Shown here piece by piece: positions 35,675-44,359 of a DNA stretch of 64,000 nucleotides. This DNA comes from Mucilaginibacter phenanthrenivorans. Lineage in GTDB: Bacteria; Bacteroidota; Bacteroidia; Sphingobacteriales; Sphingobacteriaceae. Within the stretch, counting starts at the first letter, position 1. Each line of letters begins with the position of its first letter. Position numbers and translations under genes: made by a program. The notes under the pieces are model-generated. The model did no database searches. It saw only the letters and a program-made list of their open reading frames with translations, and had not been told where the DNA came from. The stretch lies in contig NZ_JAHVAP010000001.1 in NCBI RefSeq assembly GCF_024721155.1, forward strand, positions 248,001 through 312,000. Reading direction: 5' to 3'.

Positions 35675-36649
35675 ATGTCAGTAATAGTATTGGTTGAACA
35701 TGATGGAGGGGTTATAAAAAAGAAAAATCTGGAGGCAGTGCAATATGCCGCGGGTATCGCTCAAAAAACCGGTGAAACGGCAACAGCGGTTGTCCTTGGT
35801 ACGATTGGCGCAGCTGAAATGGAAAATCTTGGACAATACGGCGCCCAAAAAGTGTTGCATGTTGACGATGCCCGGCTAAACGATTTACATGCGCCGGCGT
35901 ATGCCCGCGCCTTGCTAGCCGCCGTTCAAAAAGAAGGCAGTAAATTGATTGTAACGCTCAATGATATTAACGGCAGGGCAGTAGCGCCCCGCGTAGCCGT
36001 ACAATTAAACGCTGGCGTGGTAGCCGGCGCATTAATCTATCCTGATTTGGAGAATGGATTTGTGATCAAGAAATCGGTTTTTTCGGGAAAGGCGTTTGCC
36101 AATGTCAACATCACCAGTGACGTTAAAGTAATTATGCTGATGCCAAATACCTTTCCGTTAAATAAAGTTGACGGCAAGGCGGTGGTTGAAAAACTGGCCG
36201 TAAATTTTGAGGAAAAAGTTTTTAATGTAAAAGTTAAAGAAGTAAATAAGGTAACCGGCGAAATTGCACTTGCCGATGCGGGTTTGGTGGTTTCGGGTGG
36301 TCGGGGAATGAAGGGGCCCGAAAATTGGGGTTTGATTGAGGATCTGGCAAAGGAATTAGGCGCAGCCACAGCATGTTCACGCCCGGTTGCCGATGCACAC
36401 TGGCGCCCGCATCATGAACATGTGGGCCAAACCGGGGGCGCCATCCGTCCGGATTTATATATCGCTATTGGCATATCAGGTGCCATACAGCACTTAGCGG
36501 GTGTAAATGGATCAAAGACCATTGTTGTAATTAACAATGATCCCGAGGCGCCCTTCTTTAAGGCCGCCAATTATGGGGTAGTAGGTAACGCCATGGATAT
36601 TTTACCAAGCCTTACTGCAGCTGTTAAAAAATTCCATCAGCATAAGTAA
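35675..36649 (+). CDS. etfA: Electron transfer flavoprotein subunit alpha
   Basis: The 324-residue FAD-binding alpha subunit of ETF. The N-terminal domain starts VIVLVEHDGGVIKKKNLEAV. The C-terminal FAD domain has VSGGRGMKGPENWGLIEDLA, ATACSRPVADAHW, HVGQTGGAIRPDLYIAIGIS and GAIQHLAGV, all diagnostic for EtfA/FixB. It forms a heterodimer with the EtfB product and carries electrons to the quinone pool through ETF:quinone oxidoreductase, which is not in this window. The thioesterase gene starts seven bases after its stop. Confidence 0.97.
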   Translation: MSVIVLVEHDGGVIKKKNLEAVQYAAGIAQKTGETATAVVLGTIGAAEMENLGQYGAQKVLHVDDARLNDLHAPAYARALLAAVQKEGSKLIVTLNDINGRAVAPRVAVQLNAGVVAGALIYPDLENGFVIKKSVFSGKAFANVNITSDVKVIMLMPNTFPLNKVDGKAVVEKLAVNFEEKVFNVKVKEVNKVTGEIALADAGLVVSGGRGMKGPENWGLIEDLAKELGAATACSRPVADAHWRPHHEHVGQTGGAIRPDLYIAIGISGAIQHLAGVNGSKTIVVINNDPEAPFFKAANYGVVGNAMDILPSLTAAVKKFHQHK

Positions 36650-36656
36650 ATGACCT

Positions 36657-37103
36657 ATGGATATTTATTATGAAGGGCAAGTTTTATGGGCACAGATTGA
36701 CGCTAACCAGCATATGCGGCATACTGCCTATGCCGATTTTGCCGCCCAGGCAAGGTTGGCCATGTTAGAAAGCCTGGGTTTAAAACCGTCAATGCTTTAC
36801 GGGTTTAAAATTGGGCCGGTTTTATTCAGGGAGGAACTTATTTACCTGAGGGAGGTTGGTATTAATGAGTATATCAAGGTTACCTGTGATATTGTTAAAG
36901 CCCGGGCTGATGGTTCCAGGTGGACAATACGGCATGAACTTTATCGCGGCGACGGGGTAAAGGCAGCTATAATTGAAGCCGATGGCGCATGGATAGATAT
37001 GGAAAAACGCAAATTGATTACCCTTCCTCCTGAACTTAGCGAGTTGTTTATGCGCGCGCCCAAAAGCAATGATTATATTGAAGAACCAGGCAAGCAACAA
37101 TAA
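36657..37103 (+). CDS. Hotdog-fold acyl-CoA thioesterase
   Basis: A 148-residue single hotdog domain of the 4HBT/YbgC type, expected to hydrolyse acyl-CoA thioesters. The start MDIYYEGQVLWAQIDANQHMRHTAYADFAAQA shows the typical aspartate-x-N-x-H-M pattern (D at about 15, N and H at about 17-19) followed by the long central helix. The later strands (RWTIRHELYRGDGVKAAIIEADGAWID) complete the fold. Embedded in the beta-oxidation operon, it may prevent CoA sequestration or process poorly oxidised acyl groups. The chain-length preference is unknown. Confidence 0.88.
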   Translation: MDIYYEGQVLWAQIDANQHMRHTAYADFAAQARLAMLESLGLKPSMLYGFKIGPVLFREELIYLREVGINEYIKVTCDIVKARADGSRWTIRHELYRGDGVKAAIIEADGAWIDMEKRKLITLPPELSELFMRAPKSNDYIEEPGKQQ

Positions 37104-37117
37104 TAAAATAGGTATCG

Positions 37118-37381
37118 ATGGACCAGAAAGAAACGTTTGAAAAAGCAGTAGCGGACAGTAAAACATTACCCACCCGGCCTGATAACGAAATACTTTTACG
37201 CTTGTACAGTTTATATAAGCAAGCAACAGAAGGTGATATAAATATAGCCCCTCCCGGTATGTTCGATTTTGTGGCAAAAGCAAAATACGACGCATGGTTA
37301 AAACTAAAGGGAGTTAAGGCTGATGATGCCATGCAGCAATATATTAACCTGGTTGCGCAACTATCCGGCAAAAGCGAATAA
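37118..37381 (+). CDS. Acyl-CoA-binding protein
   Basis: An 87-residue acyl-CoA-binding protein: a small four-helix bundle that binds long-chain acyl-CoA and carries it between enzymes. It has the family pattern: F-x-KAV near the start, LPTRPDNEILLRLYSLYKQAT in helix 2, then GDINIAPPGMFDFVAKAKYDAW and a C-terminal YINLVAQL helix. The lysine and tyrosine residues in YKQAT and KAKYDAW are those that contact CoA in the family. It is the last gene of the dehydrogenase/ETF operon. ACBPs are widespread in eukaryotes and less common in bacteria, and here the context clearly supports a role in fatty acid degradation. Confidence 0.95.
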   Translation: MDQKETFEKAVADSKTLPTRPDNEILLRLYSLYKQATEGDINIAPPGMFDFVAKAKYDAWLKLKGVKADDAMQQYINLVAQLSGKSE

Positions 37382-37390
37382 AACAAACTT

Positions 37391-37428
37391 CCGAGTTTTT
37401 GACAAAAGTTTCCGCCATATAGCCCTTA
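37391..37428 (+). promoter_or_regulatory. Putative AraC-regulator operator, copy 3 (toward DUF2147/fadN operon)
   Basis: A divergent but clear copy of the 38-bp motif: CCGAGTTTTTGACAAAA, TTTCCG with CCG again 21 bases after the first, six variable bases, then AGCCCTTA. It lies 10 bases after the ACBP stop and 178 bases before the DUF2147 gene, in the orientation of the downstream genes. Confidence 0.72.
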
Positions 37429-37606
37429 TTATCCCTGGTACTTTTAGGTAAGTTTGTTACATAACCAATACTAAATTATTTAATTTCTGCGGGCAATTTA
37501 TTCGAGTAATTTAATCGGACTGTTGCTTCATTCATATTTTATAACAAATGCCCTGTAAACACTATTTACTGTTAAAGCGGTTTATTGATTTTTAATATTT
37601 AACGAA

Positions 37607-38056
37607 ATGATCATATCTAAAAAAACACTTTTCCGGATAGCATTTTTTGCGATCCCACTGTTCTTTGTATCGATGGCGAAAGCCCAAACCGACCAGGTAG
37701 AAGGATTATGGTACAACGATGTTAAAAGCGGGAAAATATTAATCACGAGGGAAAGCGATGGGAAGTTTTATGGCAAAGTTGTGTGGCTTAAAGAACCACT
37801 AAAAAACGGAAAGCCAAAGGTGGATGAGCTTAATGCCGATCCCAAATTGCGCAGCAGGCCAAGGCTGGGCTTACAGGTTTTATCGGGTTTTATAAAAGAT
37901 GGCGATACCAAATATACTGATGGCACTATTTACGATCCGCTTAACGGTAAAACCTACTCTTGCAACATGACTTTTAAAGGCAAAACCCTGGCGATCCGCG
38001 GCTTTATAGGAATTTCACTTTTTGGAAGAACGACGACCTGGTCGCGTGCAGAATAA
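37607..38056 (+). CDS. DUF2147 family exported protein
   Basis: A 149-residue protein with a signal peptide (KKTLFRIAFFAIPLFFVSMAKAQ) and a mature DUF2147 domain. It shows the family pattern VEGLWYNDVKSGKILITRE, GKFYGKVVWLK near residues 45-65, DGTIYDPLNGKTYSCNMTFKG and a C-terminal LAIRGFIGISLFGRTTTWSR. The family is probably a small beta-barrel and has no established biochemical role. It opens the operon of FadN-type, thiolase, ligase, isomerase and reductase genes and has a copy of the putative AraC operator upstream. This context makes a periplasmic role in fatty acid handling plausible, for example carrying fatty acids between porin and ligase; that is inference. Confidence 0.88.
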   Translation: MIISKKTLFRIAFFAIPLFFVSMAKAQTDQVEGLWYNDVKSGKILITRESDGKFYGKVVWLKEPLKNGKPKVDELNADPKLRSRPRLGLQVLSGFIKDGDTKYTDGTIYDPLNGKTYSCNMTFKGKTLAIRGFIGISLFGRTTTWSRAE

Positions 38057-38089
38057 ATCATAAAAAAAATTAACAAGCATATTATTAAA

Positions 38090-40471
38090 ATGGATGCTAA
38101 ACGAGTAATAAAAAAAGTAGCAGTATTAGGTTCCGGTGTAATGGGCAGCCGCATTGCCTGTCATTTTGCAAATATCGGTGTACAAGTACTGTTGTTTGAT
38201 ATCGTACCTGAAAATGCTCCGGAGGGCAACAAAGCGGCAAGGAATAAGATTGTTAACGACGCGCTCGACTTTGCCATAAAATCAAATCCATCTCCGCTTT
38301 ACCTTAAATCTTTTGCCAGGCGCATCACCACCGGGAATTTTACCGACGATATTTCAAAAATTGCAGATTGCGATTGGATTATCGAAGTTGTTGTTGAGCG
38401 TTTGGACATAAAGCAAAAAGTGTTTGAAACCGTCGAAAAATACCGTAAACCAGGCACCCTGATTACCTCAAATACGTCGGGGATACCGATTCACCTGATG
38501 ACCGAAGGTAGAAGCGATGATTTTAAAAGGAACTTTTGCGGAACCCATTTCTTCAACCCGCCACGCTACTTGAAATTGCTGGAGATTATCCCTACAAAAG
38601 ACACCTTGCCCGGCGTGGTTAGTTTTCTGATGGATTATGGTGATAAATATCTCGGTAAAACCACCGTGCTGGCAAAAGATACCCCCGCGTTTATTGGCAA
38701 TCGTATCGGCGTGTTCAGCATCATGAGCTTGCTGCACTATGTAAATAAAACTGGCTTGACTGTAGAGGAAGTGGATAAACTAACAGGTCCTGTTATCGGC
38801 CACCCTAAGTCAGCGACGTTTCGTACCAATGACGTAGTCGGATTAGACACTATGGTACATGTTGCAAACGGTTTGTTCAAAAATGCACCTGATGATGAGG
38901 CGAATGAGTTATTTGAAATTCCTGGTTTTGTCAAGGAAATGCTCAGCAAAAATTGGCTGGGAAGCAAAACCGGACAAGGCTTTTATAAAAAGGAAAAGGT
39001 GGACGGGGCAAGTCAGTTTTATGCACTCGATCTGAAAACACTGGACTATAAACCATCTCAGAAAGTAAAATTTGCTGCTTTAGAAACCACAAAAACAGTC
39101 GAGAAACTTGAGGATCGGTTAAAGATTTTGTTTGCGGCGAAAGACAAAGCAGGCGATTTTTACCGGGCTACCTTCTATCAGCTCTTCGAATACTCCAGCA
39201 AGCGCATTCCTGAAATTGCGGACGAGCTTTATAAGATAGACGCCGCCATGAATGCGGGTTTTGGATGGGAAATGGGACCGTTTGAAAAATGGGATGCGTT
39301 GGGTGTTGAAAATACGTTGAAAGACATGGAAGCCAGCGCTAACAAACCGGCGCAGTGGGTTTACGAAATGCTTGAAACGGGCGCCAAAAGCTTTTATAAA
39401 GTTGAGGACGGCAAACGCATGTATTACGACATCCCATCAAGGGGCTATAAAGTCATCCCCGGGACGGAGAACTATATCTTGCTGAAAAACCTCGGCAAAG
39501 AGAAAATAATATGGAAAAACAGCGGGACCACTATTACAGATATCGGCGACGGTATTCTCAACCTGGAGTTCCATACTAAAATGAATACAATTGGCGGTGA
39601 GGTGATCGAGGGGATTAATAAAGCCATCACGTTGGCTGAAGCCAGCTATAAAGGACTGGTAATATCCAATGAAGGGGCTAATTTTAGTGCCGGCGCCAAT
39701 GTGGGGATGATATTTATGATGGCTGTTGAGCAGGAGTTTGATGAGCTGAACATGGTTATAAAAGCGTTTCAGAATACAATGATGCGTTTGCGTTATTCGT
39801 CAATACCTGTTGTGGCAGCCCCTCATCAAATGGCTTTGGGCGGCGGCTGCGAAATATGCCTTCATGTGGATAAAGTAGTAGCACATGCAGAATTGTATAT
39901 GGGCCTCGTTGAGTTTGGAGTGGGTTTGATTCCTGGAGGAGGTGGAACTAAAGAGTTTGCCCTTCGCTTGTCGGATGAATTGCAGGACGGTGATATAGAA
40001 TTAAATAATTTCAGGGAACGTTTTTTGACTATAGGACAGGCAAAAGTTTCCACTTCTGCTTATGAAGCCTTTGAATTTGGCTATCTTAAAAAAGGACGGG
40101 ATGTGATAGTGGTGTCACAAAAAAGGCTGCTTGCCGAAGCAAAAAAGCATTGTTTGCAGCTTGCCGATGAAGGCTATGGACAACCGGTTCAGCGAACTGA
40201 CATCAAAGTTTTAGGTAACCAGGCGCTTGGGTTGGCTTACGTAGGAGCCAATACCATGTATAGTGGTAATTACATTAGCGAGCATGATGTAAAGATATCG
40301 CAAAAATTGGGCTTTGTACTTTCGGGCGGCGACTTGTCACAGCCAGCCTTAGTTAGTGAGGCTTACCTGCTTGACCTGGAAAGAGAGGCTTTTCTTTCCC
40401 TTTGTACTGAAAAGAAAACACTGGAACGTATTCAGTCTATCCTGACTGGTGGCAAAGTGCTTAGAAATTAG
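38090..40471 (+). CDS. fadN: 3-hydroxyacyl-CoA dehydrogenase / enoyl-CoA hydratase, FadN-type
   Basis: A 793-residue bifunctional beta-oxidation enzyme catalysing hydration of trans-2-enoyl-CoA and NAD-dependent oxidation of 3-hydroxyacyl-CoA. The order is dehydrogenase first: a Rossmann motif VAVLGSGVMGSRIACHFA (residues about 11-28), SNTSGIPIHLM and the catalytic region GTHFFNPPRYLKLLEIIP, then the C-terminal dehydrogenase domains (VGHPKSATF-like VIGHPKSATFRTNDVVGLD). A crotonase domain follows with FSAGANVGMI near 535 and ALGGGCEICLHVD near 582. This order and length fit Bacillus-type FadN (about 789 residues) rather than E. coli FadB/FadJ, where the hydratase comes first. The thiolase gene follows after 23 bases. 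Confidence 0.93.
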   Translation: MDAKRVIKKVAVLGSGVMGSRIACHFANIGVQVLLFDIVPENAPEGNKAARNKIVNDALDFAIKSNPSPLYLKSFARRITTGNFTDDISKIADCDWIIEVVVERLDIKQKVFETVEKYRKPGTLITSNTSGIPIHLMTEGRSDDFKRNFCGTHFFNPPRYLKLLEIIPTKDTLPGVVSFLMDYGDKYLGKTTVLAKDTPAFIGNRIGVFSIMSLLHYVNKTGLTVEEVDKLTGPVIGHPKSATFRTNDVVGLDTMVHVANGLFKNAPDDEANELFEIPGFVKEMLSKNWLGSKTGQGFYKKEKVDGASQFYALDLKTLDYKPSQKVKFAALETTKTVEKLEDRLKILFAAKDKAGDFYRATFYQLFEYSSKRIPEIADELYKIDAAMNAGFGWEMGPFEKWDALGVENTLKDMEASANKPAQWVYEMLETGAKSFYKVEDGKRMYYDIPSRGYKVIPGTENYILLKNLGKEKIIWKNSGTTITDIGDGILNLEFHTKMNTIGGEVIEGINKAITLAEASYKGLVISNEGANFSAGANVGMIFMMAVEQEFDELNMVIKAFQNTMMRLRYSSIPVVAAPHQMALGGGCEICLHVDKVVAHAELYMGLVEFGVGLIPGGGGTKEFALRLSDELQDGDIELNNFRERFLTIGQAKVSTSAYEAFEFGYLKKGRDVIVVSQKRLLAEAKKHCLQLADEGYGQPVQRTDIKVLGNQALGLAYVGANTMYSGNYISEHDVKISQKLGFVLSGGDLSQPALVSEAYLLDLEREAFLSLCTEKKTLERIQSILTGGKVLRN

Positions 40472-40494
40472 TTTAATCGAAAAATTTAAAATAA

Positions 40495-41670
40495 ATGAAC
40501 GCATACATAGTTGCAGGTAGCCGTAGCGCAATAGGAAAAGCAACCCGAGGTGGTTTCAGGTTTACCAGGCCTGATACGCTTGCCGCGGATGTCATAAAAC
40601 AGCTTTTAACGTTAGTGCCCAATGTCGATAAAGAGCAAATTGATGATGTAATTGTGGGTAATGCTACCCCCGAAGCTGAACAAGGCTTAAATGTGGGCCG
40701 CCTCATCTCTTTAATGGCATTGGATACTGATAAAGTACCCGGAATGACCGTAAACCGATATTGTGCATCAGGTTTAGAAACCATTGCAATCGCCTCAGCC
40801 AAAATACACAGCGGAATTGCCGATTGCATTATTGCAGGCGGTGTTGAAAGCATGAGTCTGCTGCCAATGGGTGGATGGCGTATTGTGCCTAATGCCGAGA
40901 TAGCCCTTGCGCACCCCGACTATTACTGGGGAATGGGTTTAACGGCAGAAGCCGTTGCAAAGGAATATCATATTGGAAGGGAAGAACAGGATCAGTTCGC
41001 TTTTAATTCGCACCAAAAAGCCATAAAAGCGATTACCGCTGGAAAGTTTAAAGAGGAGATCGTACCGGTAAATATTACTGAAACATATGTAGATGACACT
41101 GGTAAAAAAAGGAAAAGGGAATTTAAGGTTGATACTGATGAAGGCCCTCGAAGTGATACATCGTTGGACGCCCTGGCCAAGCTGAAACCAGTCTTTAATG
41201 CCAAAGGCGTAGTAACCGCGGGTAATTCATCGCAAACAAGTGATGGTGCTGCTTTTGTAATGGTTGTTAGCGAGCGTTTTTTAAAACAAAATAACCTGAA
41301 ACCCATTGCCCGATTGGTTAATTATGCCGTTGCCGGCGTCCCGCCCCGTATAATGGGTATCGGCCCGCTTGTAGCTATCCCGAAAGTATTGAAGGCCGCA
41401 GGGTTAAAACAACAGGACATTGACTTGATAGAGCTAAATGAGGCCTTCGCTTCCCAGTCTCTTGCAATAATAAAAGGTCTGGAACTTGATCCTGAAGTTG
41501 TTAATGTAAATGGGGGGGCAATTGCTTTGGGCCATCCGCTTGGATGCACCGGGGCAAAACTATCCGTTCAGCTTTTTAACGAACTGAAACGCAGGGATAA
41601 AAAATATGGCATGGTTACCATGTGCGTGGGCACCGGCCAGGGAGCTGCGGGCATATTTGAATTGCTATAA
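40495..41670 (+). CDS. fadA: Acetyl-CoA C-acyltransferase (3-ketoacyl-CoA thiolase)
   Basis: Thiolytic cleavage of 3-ketoacyl-CoA to acetyl-CoA and a shortened acyl-CoA, the last step of each beta-oxidation cycle. The 391 residues contain the acyl-accepting cysteine C90 in VNRYCASGLETIA, the histidine H347 in ALGHPLGCTGAK, and the general acid/base C377 in MVTMCVGTGQGAA. Conserved VVTAGNSSQTSDGAAF and IELNEAFASQSLA are also present. The length equals that of Bacillus FadA and it follows the fadN-type gene, the usual arrangement. Confidence 0.95.
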   Translation: MNAYIVAGSRSAIGKATRGGFRFTRPDTLAADVIKQLLTLVPNVDKEQIDDVIVGNATPEAEQGLNVGRLISLMALDTDKVPGMTVNRYCASGLETIAIASAKIHSGIADCIIAGGVESMSLLPMGGWRIVPNAEIALAHPDYYWGMGLTAEAVAKEYHIGREEQDQFAFNSHQKAIKAITAGKFKEEIVPVNITETYVDDTGKKRKREFKVDTDEGPRSDTSLDALAKLKPVFNAKGVVTAGNSSQTSDGAAFVMVVSERFLKQNNLKPIARLVNYAVAGVPPRIMGIGPLVAIPKVLKAAGLKQQDIDLIELNEAFASQSLAIIKGLELDPEVVNVNGGAIALGHPLGCTGAKLSVQLFNELKRRDKKYGMVTMCVGTGQGAAGIFELL

Positions 41671-41719
41671 CCCTGGATTAGGACGGTAAATAATTTAATA
41701 ACAAAGTATTTAACAAGCA

Positions 41720-43543
41720 ATGGAAACAACTGAAAAAGCCCTAAGATTATTCGATTGCATGGTGGTACAAGCAAAAGAACCCAGGCCCGATCTTTTAAAT
41801 GCGAAAGTAAATGGCGTTTGGCAGTCATATAGTACTCAACAAGTACACGCAATGGTTTTACAGCTGGCTGTTGCTTTGTTGAAATCAGGTATTTCGGCTG
41901 GTGATGGTACTGTGGAGGGCCGCGACAAAGTGGGCTTGATCAGTGGCGGGAGACCCGAGTGGATAATTACCGATCTTGCCGTGCAGCAAACCGGGGCTGT
42001 TTTGGTGCCATTATATCCGAATACAAATGCAAAGGAGATTGAACAAATCCTGATTGAAGCGGAAGTCAAGATTATTTTTATCAGCAATAAGGAATTGTAT
42101 GAAAAAGTAAGCAGCATCCGCAATAACATCCCTTCATTAAAAGCAATTTATACCTTCGATCAGTTAGACGGGTGCAGCAACTGGGCCGAATTGCTAAAAC
42201 CGGTTACAGATGATGACCGCCGGAACTTATCGGAAATCAGCGATCGTATTACCGAAGATAACATTACCACCATCATATACACTTCAGGTACTACGGGGAA
42301 GCCTAAAGGGGTAATGCTTACCCATAAAAATATTTTAAGTAATGCCATGGCTTCAGGGGATGTGCTTGGGCAAATTCCCATAGAAGAAAAACGGGCATTC
42401 AGTTTTTTGCCGGTAAACCACATTTTTGAAAAAATGTGTTCTTATATCTATCTTTTCTTCGGCTTTTCAATCTATTACGCCGAGGGTATGGATACTATAG
42501 GTTTGAATATTAAAGAGGTGCAACCCTATATTTTTACCGCTGTGCCAAGGGTGCTTGAGAAGGTCTTTGAAAAGATCATTGTTGAAGGCAAAAAACTAAC
42601 CGGGATAAAAAGCAAAATGTTTTTATGGTCGGTAAAAATTGGTGATCAGTTTGAAATCGCGAACAAAAGCCTATGGTACCGGATCAAACTGGCTATTGTT
42701 GATAAGCTTGTTTTTAGTAAGTGGCGCGCAGCCTTAGGCGGCAATGTAAAGGCCATTGTTGTAGGGAGCTCTGCCTGCCCCATCAGGCTGGAAAGAATTT
42801 TTACAGCTGCCGGAATTGTTATTTTAGAGGGGTACGGGCTTACAGAAACTTCGCCGGTTATTTCCGTAAACCAATATTTGCCGGAGAAAAGAAAGTTTGG
42901 GACTGTAGGGCCATTATTGAGCGGCGTGCAGGTGAAAATTGCGGATGATGGCGAAATATTGTGCAAGGGGCCGAATGTAATGCCCGGCTATTATAAAAAT
43001 CCGGAGCTTACCGCCGAAGTACTGCATGATGGATGGTTTTGTACGGGCGACATTGGCGAACTGGATAAAGATTCCTTTCTTAAAATAACCGACAGGAAAA
43101 AAGAGATTTTCAAAACCTCCGGAGGTAAATATGTAGCCCCGCTGCCTATTGAAAATAAAATGAAGGAAAATTACTTTATAGAGCAGATGATGGTAGTGGG
43201 TGCCGGAAAGAAATTTGCTTCAGCGCTTATTGTACCTTCCTACGCTAACTTAAAACCATGGTGTACGAAAAACAACATCCCTGATGTATCAAACGGGGAA
43301 ATGATTAAAGATAGCCGTGTTATTGCTATGTATGAGTCAATTATTGCTGGTTATAACCCGGACTTTAATCATGTGGAACAAATAAAAAAGTTTACTATTC
43401 TTCAAAACGAGTGGACGGTGGAGAGCGGCGAACTTACGCCAACCGGAAAAATGCGGCGCAAAATAATCACTGAAAAATATAATTCCCAAATAGAGGAGAT
43501 GTATGATGATCAAACAGAATTAGTGTCAACCCCTGATAAATAA
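41720..43543 (+). CDS. Long-chain fatty acid-CoA ligase (AMP-forming)
   Basis: A 607-residue adenylate-forming enzyme that activates fatty acids to acyl-CoA at the inner membrane. It carries the phosphate-binding motif TTIIYTSGTTGKPKGVML (about residues 183-200), the A5 motif EGYGLTETSPVIS, the A7 region GWFCTGDIGELD and A8 DRKKEIFKTSGGKYVAP. The large insertion after the P-loop-like motif (PYIFTAVPRVLEKVFEKI) is typical of the long-chain (FAA1/LACS) subgroup. It follows the thiolase gene and precedes the isomerase gene by four bases, so a single transcript is likely. Confidence 0.94.
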   Translation: METTEKALRLFDCMVVQAKEPRPDLLNAKVNGVWQSYSTQQVHAMVLQLAVALLKSGISAGDGTVEGRDKVGLISGGRPEWIITDLAVQQTGAVLVPLYPNTNAKEIEQILIEAEVKIIFISNKELYEKVSSIRNNIPSLKAIYTFDQLDGCSNWAELLKPVTDDDRRNLSEISDRITEDNITTIIYTSGTTGKPKGVMLTHKNILSNAMASGDVLGQIPIEEKRAFSFLPVNHIFEKMCSYIYLFFGFSIYYAEGMDTIGLNIKEVQPYIFTAVPRVLEKVFEKIIVEGKKLTGIKSKMFLWSVKIGDQFEIANKSLWYRIKLAIVDKLVFSKWRAALGGNVKAIVVGSSACPIRLERIFTAAGIVILEGYGLTETSPVISVNQYLPEKRKFGTVGPLLSGVQVKIADDGEILCKGPNVMPGYYKNPELTAEVLHDGWFCTGDIGELDKDSFLKITDRKKEIFKTSGGKYVAPLPIENKMKENYFIEQMMVVGAGKKFASALIVPSYANLKPWCTKNNIPDVSNGEMIKDSRVIAMYESIIAGYNPDFNHVEQIKKFTILQNEWTVESGELTPTGKMRRKIITEKYNSQIEEMYDDQTELVSTPDK

Positions 43544-43547
43544 ACTG

Positions 43548-44327
43548 ATGGAGACCGTACAAATTACGATAAATGATAAAATTGCAGTTGTTGCTTTAGA
43601 CAGGGGCAGGTCGAACCCAATAAATCACCAAATGGTGAAGGAATTGACTGCCTTTATAAAGGAGATTGAAAAAGATGACGAAGTTGGCGGGGTAATATTA
43701 ACAGGTAAGCAGGGCTTTTTTTCGTCGGGCGTTGACCTTATTGAAGTGTACGGGTATAACGAGGTACAAGTCAAGGCGTTTTGGACTGATTTTTTTGAGC
43801 TCCAGCGCGTTCTCATATCTTTTAAAAAACCAATGGTAGCAGCCATTAGCGGCCATAGCCCGGCGGGGGGATGTGTTTTGGCCATTTGCTGCGATTACCG
43901 TTTAATGGCCGAAGGAGAATATATCATTGGCTTAAATGAAATCCCCGTTGGCATCATCGTTCCTGAAAGTATATTTGAAGTTTATGCATTTTGGATTGGA
44001 ACGCAAAAGGCTTATCAATATCTGCTGGAGGGCAAACTTATAAATGTGAACGAAGCATTAAAAATCGGGCTGATAGATGAAGTTTGCGCGGCAGACAGGC
44101 TGCTGGCCCAGGCAGAAAAGAAGATGAGAACTTATATGCAGTTTAGTCCGGTAACATGGGGCCAAAGCAAATTAAACTTGCGGAATAAATTGATCAGTCA
44201 TTTGGACAAAGATCAAAGCACCACAATCGATCAAATGCTTAAGCAATGGTGGGCCCCCGAAACTAGGGCCGGTCTGGAAATAATCATTCAAAAGTTAAAG
44301 TCAAAGGTTACTTCCGTAAAAAACTAA
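43548..44327 (+). CDS. Enoyl-CoA hydratase/isomerase family protein, probable delta3,delta2-enoyl-CoA isomerase
   Basis: A 259-residue crotonase-fold protein. The oxyanion-hole segments are GFFSSGVDLIEVYG and ISGHSPAGGCVLAICCDYRLMA. The following YIIGLNEIPVGIIVP closely resembles mitochondrial enoyl-CoA isomerase ECI1 (GLNETQLGIIAP), as does SPAGGC; this is from memory, not a search. Such an enzyme moves a cis- or trans-3 double bond to trans-2 during degradation of unsaturated fatty acids. The FadN-type protein already supplies a hydratase, which strengthens the isomerase reading. The gene lies between the ligase and the dienoyl-CoA reductase genes. Confidence 0.88.
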   Translation: METVQITINDKIAVVALDRGRSNPINHQMVKELTAFIKEIEKDDEVGGVILTGKQGFFSSGVDLIEVYGYNEVQVKAFWTDFFELQRVLISFKKPMVAAISGHSPAGGCVLAICCDYRLMAEGEYIIGLNEIPVGIIVPESIFEVYAFWIGTQKAYQYLLEGKLINVNEALKIGLIDEVCAADRLLAQAEKKMRTYMQFSPVTWGQSKLNLRNKLISHLDKDQSTTIDQMLKQWWAPETRAGLEIIIQKLKSKVTSVKN

Positions 44328-44359
44328 TACAAAAAGTAAAGCCGACAAATAAGATCACG

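Noticed and set aside
36822..37386. Minus-strand frames of 157 and 112 codons across the thioesterase and ACBP genes
   Set aside because: Both plus-strand genes have strong family motifs; the antisense frames do not.
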